Of a stretch of 64,000 bases of DNA, positions 14,677 to 22,161 are shown in pieces. The DNA comes from an uncultured Spirochaetales bacterium. Its GTDB lineage: Bacteria > UBP6 > UBA1177. Made by a program: the position numbers and the translations under genes. The stretch covers positions 124,001 to 188,000 of the forward strand of contig CACYHH010000002.1 in assembly GCA_902774115.1 (NCBI GenBank). Reading direction: 5' to 3'. Below the pieces are notes generated by a model. It worked only from the letters and a program-made list of their open reading frames with translations, had not been told where the DNA came from and did no database searches. The stretch's first letter is position 1; the number at the start of each line of letters is the position of its first letter.

Positions 14677-16551
14677 TTATCTCAGTGATGCCGAGATTTC
14701 AAAACGGTAGGCACGGAATGCCGAAAATTCGTTTACAGGATAATCGTCGTCGATGTATCTGTCGAGTGTTATTCTGTTTTTCTCGGAATTGTCCTTTGGG
14801 TCGATCTCGACTATGAATGCTCCGACCGGACCTTCGCCGTACTGTTTTCTGAACATTTCGGGAATGAAGGAAGATCCGAGAGAGCCTGAAGTTATGAGGC
14901 GGTTGCCGTTTTCAAGCTCGTTCGCACCGCTTACGATGAGGCTCATCGAATACCACATCGGGTCATCGTTAAGAACGTATTCCCAGATCTGCTGGATTGT
15001 TCCGCCGTAACCGTCCTTGTCGGGAACGATTTTGTATTCGACGACTCTGCTGTAGTGGTACATTGAAATCGGCGGGAATCCGAAATTCCTTGCCAGGCCG
15101 TTGTCGAAAAGCATGAGGTTTCCGTTTTTGAGGATCGTCGGGTTGTGTGCGCGGAAAGGCCATGAGAAATCTTCGTGCGCCTCTAATCCTTGTTTTACGG
15201 ACAAGTCTTCGATTTCTTTGCCGTTTTTGTCAAGCGGAGTGAGGAAGAACTCCGGGTATTTAAACTCGAATTCGGAGTAAACTTTGTAAGGGATTCCGTT
15301 GATCGGAGCTCTTTCGTTGACATATTTTTCACCTGCAACGGTTTTGCCGTCATCGGTTTTCTGCGAGTAGTCGCCGACCCATGTCATCTGGTTCGCCGGG
15401 TCGTATTTGGACATGAAGGAATCGCTGAGTCCGTCTTTGTCGGCATCGTCGATAAGACCGAAAAGATGAGGCGCGAGATACCATTTTACATATCCGGAGT
15501 GGGTAAGTTTCACGATTCCTGCGGTCTGCGATCCGACAATTATCGAATCGTCCGACTCGTCGTAGAAAATCGCGTTGTGATGGATCGGGTTGTTCGTCTG
15601 TCCCGGAATTTCGGTGCTTGTAGGCTGCATGTCCATGAAAAGATCGGCAAGATCTGGGAAAGTGTCGTTCAGGTTCCACGCACCGCGCAGCTGCGGATTT
15701 GCAGGATCGTTCGGGTTGATTTCGATGACTCTGTCCTCGATATAGCCGCTGTCTTTTTTGTCAACGCCGAGAAGATAGTTGCCGTCGGGTTTTATGAAAA
15801 CTTCGTGGTGAACGTTTTTGTAGCCGAGCGGAGCGACATCGATATCTTCAAGAACATAACCCATGAAATCATATTTTGTAACGTGGGTTTCAGCTTCTCC
15901 TCCGCCGCAGTAGAAGGTGTCGTCTTTTATGACTATCGGGAAACATACAGGAAACGCCAGATCGCTGTACCAGCGGACTCTTCCGAGCTCGTCAAGCGCG
16001 ATACCGTTCATTTCGGTTCTCGAACGGGGAGTTCTGAGCCAGTTGACCATCGTCCAGCCTGAATTTATCGTTCCCGTCATTTCTATTGCCGGAAAGTCTT
16101 TAGGCAGATTGCCGGTTTTGAGAGTGAAAGTCTTTTCGTCGACTGTTTTTCCGCTTTCATCCAAAGCCGAAACCGTAACTTTGTTTTTGTAAGCCGGAAA
16201 AAGCCCGAGAACAGGGATTTTCACAGTTTCCGCGGCATCTGCAACGGTGTATTCACGCGAAAAAGGCTCTTTGCCTGCTTCTTTGTCGGCAACTTTTACC
16301 GAAACTTTCGCGATACCTGCCGACTTCATCGGAATTTCGGCGCTGAGCGGAATATTTCCCGAAGGATTTATCTTCGGCATCGAGAAAACCGAACCAGTCA
16401 GATCGACATCGTCACCATCATCGTCGGTTTCTTCCGTATCGCTGTCGTTGTTTTCATTGTCGCCGTCGTTTTCTGATTTAGAACCGCCGCCGCACGAAAC
16501 AAGCATCGAAAAAACAACCATAAGTGCTGTCAGAACAAAAAATCTTTTCAT
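14677..16551 (-). CDS. Arylsulfate sulfotransferase (ASST)-family lipoprotein
   Basis: This 624-residue lipoprotein has lipobox MLVSC then GGGSKSE and a short acidic Asn/Asp linker. Family motifs in the mature part are an N-terminal beta domain, then propeller-like repeats with HHEVFIKPDGNYLLGV, NPIHHNAIFYDE, GYVKWYLAPH and FRAHNPTILKNGNLMLFDNG. It ends with AYRFEIS, the usual terminus. Histidines at HHEVF, HHNAI and RAHNP line up with the catalytic His positions of PAPS-independent arylsulfotransferases, which move sulfate between phenolic esters. A non-catalytic binding role cannot be excluded. The start at 16551 is preceded by GAGG; an in-frame codon at 16596 would precede the signal peptide. 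Confidence 0.85.
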   Translation of the reverse strand: MKRFFVLTALMVVFSMLVSCGGGSKSENDGDNENNDSDTEETDDDGDDVDLTGSVFSMPKINPSGNIPLSAEIPMKSAGIAKVSVKVADKEAGKEPFSREYTVADAAETVKIPVLGLFPAYKNKVTVSALDESGKTVDEKTFTLKTGNLPKDFPAIEMTGTINSGWTMVNWLRTPRSRTEMNGIALDELGRVRWYSDLAFPVCFPIVIKDDTFYCGGGEAETHVTKYDFMGYVLEDIDVAPLGYKNVHHEVFIKPDGNYLLGVDKKDSGYIEDRVIEINPNDPANPQLRGAWNLNDTFPDLADLFMDMQPTSTEIPGQTNNPIHHNAIFYDESDDSIIVGSQTAGIVKLTHSGYVKWYLAPHLFGLIDDADKDGLSDSFMSKYDPANQMTWVGDYSQKTDDGKTVAGEKYVNERAPINGIPYKVYSEFEFKYPEFFLTPLDKNGKEIEDLSVKQGLEAHEDFSWPFRAHNPTILKNGNLMLFDNGLARNFGFPPISMYHYSRVVEYKIVPDKDGYGGTIQQIWEYVLNDDPMWYSMSLIVSGANELENGNRLITSGSLGSSFIPEMFRKQYGEGPVGAFIVEIDPKDNSEKNRITLDRYIDDDYPVNEFSAFRAYRFEISASLR

Positions 16552-16566
16552 ATCAACCTCTTTAAA

Positions 16567-16620
16567 TGAGATCTCACTTTTTGTTCCCATCTCCACAGTG
16601 GAGGGGGTAGGGGTGAGGTC
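16567..16620. repeat. Dyad-containing G-rich intergenic element
   Basis: It contains the short palindromes GAGATCTC and CTCCACAGTGGAG followed by GGGGTAGGGGTGAGG. It lies in the untranslated leader of the ASST-like gene. Similar G-rich motifs are scattered in many bacterial genomes, but no second copy was seen in this window. Confidence 0.4.
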
Positions 16621-16631
16621 AAAACCGCAAT

Positions 16632-16659
16632 ATTATACTCAATTTTTTGGAAAATAAAA
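16632..16659 (-). promoter_or_regulatory. Weak candidate promoter for the ASST-like gene
   Basis: Minus-strand perfect -10 TATAAT (16632-16637), 16 bases from a poor -35 TTTTAT (16654-16659), followed by ATTGCGG and a short T run. Between it and the gene lies a G-rich and dyad-containing segment (16567-16620). Confidence 0.35.
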
Positions 16660-16673
16660 GCATGAACGCCGCC

Positions 16674-16701
16674 TTTACACTTTTTCCGTTTCTGCTAAAA
16701 T
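16674..16701 (+). promoter_or_regulatory. Candidate promoter for the MoxR gene
   Basis: -35 TTTACA (16674-16679), 16 bases, extended -10 TGCTAAAAT with TAAAAT at 16696-16701. It lies 25 bases upstream of the start codon. Confidence 0.55.
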
Positions 16702-16726
16702 CGGCAGTCTTTTGATTGGAGGAAAT

Positions 16727-17668
16727 ATGGAAAGCGCGGAACTTCAGCAGATTTTAAACGATGTCAAAAACAATGTTGCAAAGTTGGTGAAAGGGCATGA
16801 TAACGTCCTTACAAAAACGGTCTGTGCCTTCTTTTCGGGCGGTCATCTGCTTCTTGAAGATGTTCCCGGCACGGGCAAAACCACGCTTGCAAAAGCTCTT
16901 GCGAAATCGCTCGGCATGAAGTTCAGCCGTATTCAGTTCACTCCCGATCTGATGCCTTCCGATATTACCGGAGTTTCGATTTTCAATCCGAAAACTTCAT
17001 CTTTCGAGTTCAAAAAAGGACCGGTTTTCGCAAACATGATCCTTGCCGACGAGATCAACCGCGCTTCTCCGAGAACTCAGTCGGCGATGCTTGAGGCGAT
17101 GGGTGAAGGGCAGGTGAGTACCGATGCGGGGCAATTCGTTCTCGAAAAGCCGTTTTTTGTCATCGCGACGCAGAACAACATCGAATCAAAGGGAACCTAC
17201 GCGCTGCCGGAATCACAGATGGACCGCTTTGCTATGAAACTTTCACTCGGATACGTTTCAGCCGAAGCCGAAATGGAGATTCTGAACGGCCGCGGTTTTG
17301 TGACTGCACTTGATGAGCTGAAGCCTGCGGTTTCGTTCGAAAAGGTATGTGAAGCGATCCGCGCGGTCGAAGAAATCAAGGTGAGTGACGAACTCAAATA
17401 CTTTGTGATAACGCTTGTCAACGCGACTCGAAGCGCTCCTAACGTGAAGCTCGGCGCAAGTCCGAGAGGTGCTATTTCGCTGATGAAAGTGTCTCAGGCT
17501 GCAGCGGCATTCGACGGGCGTGACTTCGTTATTCCGGATGATATTCTCTCAAATGCCGTTCCGGTCCTTGCACACAGGCTGATCCTCGACAATTCGGCAT
17601 TTGTTTCGGGTACTTCAAAAGAAAAGGTCATCGCTTCGATTCTTGAAAATATCAAAGTTCCTGTTTGA
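16727..17668 (+). CDS. MoxR-family AAA+ ATPase
   Basis: This 313-residue cytoplasmic ATPase has Walker A GTGKTT (in LLEDVPGTGKTTLAKALA), Walker B LADEINRASPRTQSAMLEAMGE and the sensor region FFVIATQNNIESKGTYALPESQMDRFAM. MoxR proteins act as chaperones that help assemble or activate partner complexes, usually with a DUF58/vWA gene alongside. Here no DUF58 gene is adjacent. The next gene, convergent, encodes a vWA-like lipoprotein on the other side of the membrane. The start follows GGAGGAAAT. A candidate promoter is at 16674-16701. Confidence 0.95.
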   Translation: MESAELQQILNDVKNNVAKLVKGHDNVLTKTVCAFFSGGHLLLEDVPGTGKTTLAKALAKSLGMKFSRIQFTPDLMPSDITGVSIFNPKTSSFEFKKGPVFANMILADEINRASPRTQSAMLEAMGEGQVSTDAGQFVLEKPFFVIATQNNIESKGTYALPESQMDRFAMKLSLGYVSAEAEMEILNGRGFVTALDELKPAVSFEKVCEAIRAVEEIKVSDELKYFVITLVNATRSAPNVKLGASPRGAISLMKVSQAAAAFDGRDFVIPDDILSNAVPVLAHRLILDNSAFVSGTSKEKVIASILENIKVPV

Positions 17669-17679
17669 TGATTGTTTAT

Positions 17680-19257
17680 TTACTGAGCTGATCCGCAGCC
17701 TTCTTCCTTGCCCGGAACGATGACTTTGATTTCACGGCTGTCGAGAACGATTCCTTCGCCTTTAGCTTCAACCGTTATGCGGAAATTGTGCGGTTCGCAG
17801 TCGTTGTTTTTGTGGATTGTGTTCTCGAAAGTTACTTCGAAAGATGCTGTTTCTCCCGCTTTTACGGTTTTTCCTGCTTCAGGATAGATTGATTTTACGA
17901 ATTGTGTCGTATTCTCCACACCGTAATTGTTTCCGGCATGTTTGAACTGCGCTTTGACATCGAGTTTTATGTTGTCGGTCAGATTTTTGACGGCTTCCGC
18001 TATCTGTGCGGAGAAAGTTTCATCGTCGGCATTAACGGAAATATTGAAATTATTACCGGCTGTATCTTGTGACAAAGTGTTTCCTGCCACGCTTTTAAAT
18101 CCGTTGGCAGGATTGGTTGTTTTATAAGAAACACCGATGAATTTCGCGTTTATTTCACTCATTTTCGCAGCGGCTTTAACAGCTGTCTTTTCCAGAGTAT
18201 AAGTGTTTCCGTTGACACTTTCTCTCCATTCGTCGTAGTAGTCGCCGTTGTTTTTCTTCCGGAGAAAATTGTTGAAAGTTTGCGTGCTGGCCATTACGAA
18301 AACCGGCATAGAGTTGTCTCTGAAACACGCGCCGCCGCGGTTTCCGATTTGACCGGTGCAGTCGGCAGCATCGATGTTTATTGTTTTATATGTGGCGTTG
18401 CATACAGCATTGTTGTCACAAAGGATCAGGTATTCTTTGTCTTCTTCGCCTGAAGCCGCCTCCCAAAGGGCGAGACCGTGGTATGTCCTTGTTCCAGAAG
18501 TTATTTTGGTAATTCCGTCGACTGCGTTTCTGACGTCATTCGGGTCTGTCGTAATCGGCTGAACCAGATTGTAAGCGTTTCCTGCCTCAACGACTCCCAA
18601 TGTGACGAGTCCGAACGCCGAATCTGAAATTTTTTCCCTGATTCCGTCAATAATTGCAGTTTTTACATTCGCTTTCAGGTTATCGTGTGCAGCAGACATT
18701 GATGAATAAAGTTCGACCATAAGCAGAACATCGATTTTTCTGACTGTTGTGTCGAAATCTATAGTTTTATCGACTGATGCGCCGTTGTATGGCAGAACGA
18801 CTTCAAAATCGTATTCATCTTCAGGTTCTTCGCCTGAATCCTGATCTGTATCGTTCTGTGCGCCGTCGTTATCGGTCATGCCGTCTTCATCAGATGCCGG
18901 ATCGTCCTGATCTTCATGCTCATCAGGATCGGAAGTGTCTGCATCATCGTCAGCCGCCGTGTCGTTGTATTCTGGAGTATTGTTTTCTGAATCGTCGGCA
19001 GGATCGGTGTCGTTTGCATCTTTGTCGGGTTGAGAATCGCCCGAATCATCGGTCGAATCAGCGTTGTCGTCAGTTTTATCGCTGTTTGAGTCCGTGTCTG
19101 AATCGTTTCTGTTTTCGGAATTTTCGTCATCAGAAACGATATTTTCATTATTGTCGGATGCTTCACTATCCAAATCTGTTTCCGGTAAAACAGGGTCGTC
19201 TCCGCAGCTTAAAATGAAAAAAAGTGCAAAAACAGGAAGCAAAAATTTTAATTTCAT
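17680..19257 (-). CDS. Lipoprotein with very long acidic linker and vWA-like domain
   Basis: This 525-residue lipoprotein has lipobox FFILSC then GDDP. Residues about 25-150 are a low-complexity Asp/Ser/Asn/Thr/Glu linker. Residues about 170-420 resemble a von Willebrand A domain (KIDVLLMVELYSSMSAAHDNL...FGLVTLGVVEAG...VRNAVDGITKITSG), but the metal-ion site reads ELYSS where functional MIDAS sites read DxSxS. The C-terminus is a beta-rich domain of about 100 residues. Four cysteine-containing segments suggest disulfides. It lies 18 bases downstream of nadC on the same strand, so it may share the rsmB-rpe-nadC transcript. Probably an envelope adhesion or sensing protein; inferred. Confidence 0.75.
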   Translation of the reverse strand: MKLKFLLPVFALFFILSCGDDPVLPETDLDSEASDNNENIVSDDENSENRNDSDTDSNSDKTDDNADSTDDSGDSQPDKDANDTDPADDSENNTPEYNDTAADDDADTSDPDEHEDQDDPASDEDGMTDNDGAQNDTDQDSGEEPEDEYDFEVVLPYNGASVDKTIDFDTTVRKIDVLLMVELYSSMSAAHDNLKANVKTAIIDGIREKISDSAFGLVTLGVVEAGNAYNLVQPITTDPNDVRNAVDGITKITSGTRTYHGLALWEAASGEEDKEYLILCDNNAVCNATYKTINIDAADCTGQIGNRGGACFRDNSMPVFVMASTQTFNNFLRKKNNGDYYDEWRESVNGNTYTLEKTAVKAAAKMSEINAKFIGVSYKTTNPANGFKSVAGNTLSQDTAGNNFNISVNADDETFSAQIAEAVKNLTDNIKLDVKAQFKHAGNNYGVENTTQFVKSIYPEAGKTVKAGETASFEVTFENTIHKNNDCEPHNFRITVEAKGEGIVLDSREIKVIVPGKEEGCGSAQ

Positions 19258-19275
19258 AATATTCTCCGAATGTTT

Positions 19276-20121
19276 TTAAACGATTTCAAGGGTGAGATTG
19301 ATGTCTTTCGCGACAGCGGAGTGAGTAAGTGCTCCGACCGAAATGAAGTCGGCTCCGAGTTTTGAAAGCTCGTTGATCCTTTCAAGGGTGACGCCTCCCG
19401 AGATCTCGATTTTCGCGCTGTCACCGATTATTTCGATAGCTTCAGCCATCATGTCATAGTCCATGTTGTCAAGCATGATCACGTCGGCTTTTGCCGCAAG
19501 AGCTTCCTTTACTTCATCGAGATTTGTTGTTTCGACTTCGATTTTGAGAAGGTGATGGATTTTATTTCTGACGTTTTCGACTGCCTGCGTGATCGAACCT
19601 GCGAGAACTATGTGGTTGTCTTTGATCATCACGCCGTCGTCAAGCCCGAAGCGGTGGTTGCTGCCTCCGCCCGTGCGGACTGCGTATTTTTCGAGAGTTC
19701 TGAGCCCGGGAGTCGTTTTTCTCGTGTCGGCGATTTTTGTTTCGGAATATTTGTCTATTTCTTTCACGTATTCGGCAGTGAGCGATGCGATGCCGCTCAG
19801 TCTCTGCAGGAAGTTGAGAGCTGTTCTTTCGCCTTTAAGAATCGATGCTGCATTTCCCGAAATGTTCATTATTCTTTCTCCTGCGCAGAGTTTTTCACCG
19901 TCACGCGCCAGAAGTTCAATATCAAGAGTTTCGTCAATAAATTCAAATATATATGCTGCCAAGTCAACTCCGCAAAGCACGAGGTCGCTTTTCGCCTTGA
20001 TGAAAGCCCTGCCGTTACGCGGCTCATCGCAGACAAAGTTTGTCGTAACATCGCCGCGCCCCAGATCCTCTCTGATGACATACGCTATAAATTCCTTGGT
20101 CACATAGTCGGGACATCTCAT
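19276..20121 (-). CDS. nadC: Nicotinate-nucleotide pyrophosphorylase (quinolinate phosphoribosyltransferase)
   Basis: This 281-residue cytoplasmic enzyme makes nicotinate mononucleotide from quinolinate and PRPP in NAD synthesis. Signatures are REDLGRGDVTT, GERTALNFLQRLSGIA, ADTRKTTPGLRTLEKYAVRTGGGSNHRFGLDDGVMIKDNH, then IEVETTNLDEV and MLDNM, and ISGGVTLERI. Length is standard. GGAGAG precedes the ATG. It follows rpe by nine bases in the rsmB-rpe-nadC group. Confidence 0.97.
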   Translation of the reverse strand: MRCPDYVTKEFIAYVIREDLGRGDVTTNFVCDEPRNGRAFIKAKSDLVLCGVDLAAYIFEFIDETLDIELLARDGEKLCAGERIMNISGNAASILKGERTALNFLQRLSGIASLTAEYVKEIDKYSETKIADTRKTTPGLRTLEKYAVRTGGGSNHRFGLDDGVMIKDNHIVLAGSITQAVENVRNKIHHLLKIEVETTNLDEVKEALAAKADVIMLDNMDYDMMAEAIEIIGDSAKIEISGGVTLERINELSKLGADFISVGALTHSAVAKDINLTLEIV

Positions 20122-20130
20122 TTTTCTCTC

Positions 20131-20790
20131 CTATTTAGAAATATTTTTTGCGTTTCTTACAAGTTCTGCTCTTTCCGATGCGGGTTTGCCGAAGAAATAC
20201 GAGCCCATGACAGCGATATCGGCACCTGCTTTGATGACTTCAGGCAGGGTTTTCGCGTTCACGCCGCCATCGACTGAAATTTCGTAGTTAAAGCCGTATT
20301 TTTCGCGGATCTCGGCAACTTTTCTGATTTTTTCGGATGCACTTTTTATGTATTCCTGACCGCCGAAACCGGGATTTACGCTCATCACGAGGAAAAGGTC
20401 GCACAGATCACCGACATAAGGGAGAAAATCGACTGCCGTGTGCGGATTTACCGAAATTCCGGCCTTAAGTCCGAGCCTTTTTATAAACTGGAGAGTGCGG
20501 TGAAGGTGCTGCTCCGTCTCGGCATGAACAGTGATCATTTCGCAGCCCGCATCGGCGAACTTCTGGATGAACTGCGTCGGATTTTCAATCATGAGGTGCG
20601 CATCAAAAGGAAGTTTTACGAGCGGACGGATCTGTTTCACGATCATCGGACCGAAAGTGATGTTCGGAACAAAGTGGCCGTCCATGATGTCGAGATGGAC
20701 AAGATCGGCGCCGCTTGTTTCGATTGAACGGATTTCTTCCTCAAGTTTTAAAAAGTCGGCCGAAAGGATCGAAGGAGCGATTTTTATCAT
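20131..20790 (-). CDS. rpe: Ribulose-phosphate 3-epimerase
   Basis: This 219-residue TIM-barrel enzyme interconverts ribulose 5-phosphate and xylulose 5-phosphate in the pentose phosphate pathway. Motifs are IAPSILSADFLKLEEEI, HLDIMDGHFVPNITFGP (metal-binding His and Asp), FDAHLMIENP, VMSVNPGFGGQEYI and ISVDGGVNAKT. The start ATG overlaps the rsmB stop (ATGA), which implies translational coupling. Confidence 0.97.
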   Translation of the reverse strand: MIKIAPSILSADFLKLEEEIRSIETSGADLVHLDIMDGHFVPNITFGPMIVKQIRPLVKLPFDAHLMIENPTQFIQKFADAGCEMITVHAETEQHLHRTLQFIKRLGLKAGISVNPHTAVDFLPYVGDLCDLFLVMSVNPGFGGQEYIKSASEKIRKVAEIREKYGFNYEISVDGGVNAKTLPEVIKAGADIAVMGSYFFGKPASERAELVRNAKNISK

Positions 20791-22100
20791 TTTATTTTCC
20801 TCATTCTGCAGATGAAAAATATGTCTCTGTTGTCGTCGGGTTCTTTGACTGTAAAATACGATTTCTCCACGGTAAATTCAGGGTGATGTGCGGAGAAACG
20901 CTTGATCTGCTCCAATGTTTCCTCTTTCGTGAAGGTGCATACGGAAAAAACTAAAATGCCGTCTTTTTTCGGATATTTCGCCGCCTGTTCAAGAATTTTT
21001 CCCGAAATAGAAGCCATTTTCGCCGGGTCGTTGTTATTCTTTATCCATTTTGTCTCAGGGTGTCTTCTCACTGTTCCGAGCGCGCTGCAAGGTGCGTCAA
21101 GGAGAACTCTGTCGAAAGCGTTGTGCCATTCCGGGTTGTCTTTTGTCGCGTCGTGGAGTTTCATTCCGATATTTTTCTTTCCGTGCTCAAGGACAACATC
21201 TGCGAGCATGTTAAGACGGTTTCCGTTGACATCCGCCGCCGTGACGAAGCCTTCATCTCCTGTCAGATACGATGCAAAAAGGGTTTTGCCGCCCGGAGCA
21301 GCGCAGATATCGAGGATTTTGTCGCCCTTTTTTATGTCCATTTCGAGAACCGAAAGCTGCGAAGACTCATCCTGAATGTAGATGTTGTCGAAGCCTTTCA
21401 GCATCGAGAAGTTGACAGCTTTGTTCGTGCAGATTCCGTAGGGACTGAGTTTTGCAGCTTCTGCCGTTGCCCCCTTCGAAACGAGCTTTTCGATGATCTG
21501 CTGGCGCAAATTTTCGTCGCCTTCGATTCTGAGTGTGATCCCGAGCGGTTTGTTCACGATCTGCAGGTATTCTTCGACATCCTGTCCGACGGTCTCTGCC
21601 TGCGCTTTTATTCTGTCATAAAGCCACTGCGGTACAGAATAATAGGTCTGAAGAAACTCGTCGTGTCTTTCGCCGAAATCGGCTTCCATGTTTTCACGCG
21701 TCGGATTGGAGCGGAGAATTTCACGCAGAATGAAGTTGACGAATCCCGCAGTTTTCTCGTTTCCGCAGCGTTTTGCAAGCTCGGCCGCCTCAAAAACTAT
21801 CGTTGCAGCTTCTCTGTTCGACATGAAAAGTATCTGATAAAGCGAAACTCTGATTAGGGAAAGCAGCTCTTTGTCCATCCGTTTCAGCGGTTTTCTGAAA
21901 ACTTTTAAAATCCAGAAATCGAGGTGGCTCAAGTGCCGCACCGTGCCGTAAACAAGCTCCGTTATGAAGCGTCTTTTCGGAAAATCGAAAGCCGAAAGGC
22001 TGTCATTAAGAAGTTCGTTCACGAAAAACGACTGGTCAAGCACATCCTGAATCAGAGAACTTGCCACAAGTCTGGGATCTTTTGTCTTTTTATTGCTCAC
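20787..22100 (-). CDS. rsmB: 16S rRNA (cytosine-967-C5)-methyltransferase RsmB
   Basis: This 437-residue enzyme has an N-terminal NusB-like RNA-binding domain (about residues 1-140, ASSLIQDVLDQ...RRFITELVYGTVRHLSHLD). The SAM-dependent methyltransferase domain follows, with ICAAPGGKTLFASYL as the SAM loop. The cysteines of the family's two-Cys mechanism sit in LLDAPCSALGTVRRHPETKW and VFSVCTFTKEE. It methylates C967 of 16S rRNA. It is first in the rsmB-rpe-nadC group and overlaps rpe by four bases. Confidence 0.95.
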   Translation of the reverse strand: MSNKKTKDPRLVASSLIQDVLDQSFFVNELLNDSLSAFDFPKRRFITELVYGTVRHLSHLDFWILKVFRKPLKRMDKELLSLIRVSLYQILFMSNREAATIVFEAAELAKRCGNEKTAGFVNFILREILRSNPTRENMEADFGERHDEFLQTYYSVPQWLYDRIKAQAETVGQDVEEYLQIVNKPLGITLRIEGDENLRQQIIEKLVSKGATAEAAKLSPYGICTNKAVNFSMLKGFDNIYIQDESSQLSVLEMDIKKGDKILDICAAPGGKTLFASYLTGDEGFVTAADVNGNRLNMLADVVLEHGKKNIGMKLHDATKDNPEWHNAFDRVLLDAPCSALGTVRRHPETKWIKNNNDPAKMASISGKILEQAAKYPKKDGILVFSVCTFTKEETLEQIKRFSAHHPEFTVEKSYFTVKEPDDNRDIFFICRMRKIK

Positions 22101-22161
22101 GTTTCCTCCGGAATCAAAATCCGGCGGTTTATAGCACAGTTAGGAAAAAAGATGGAATTTT

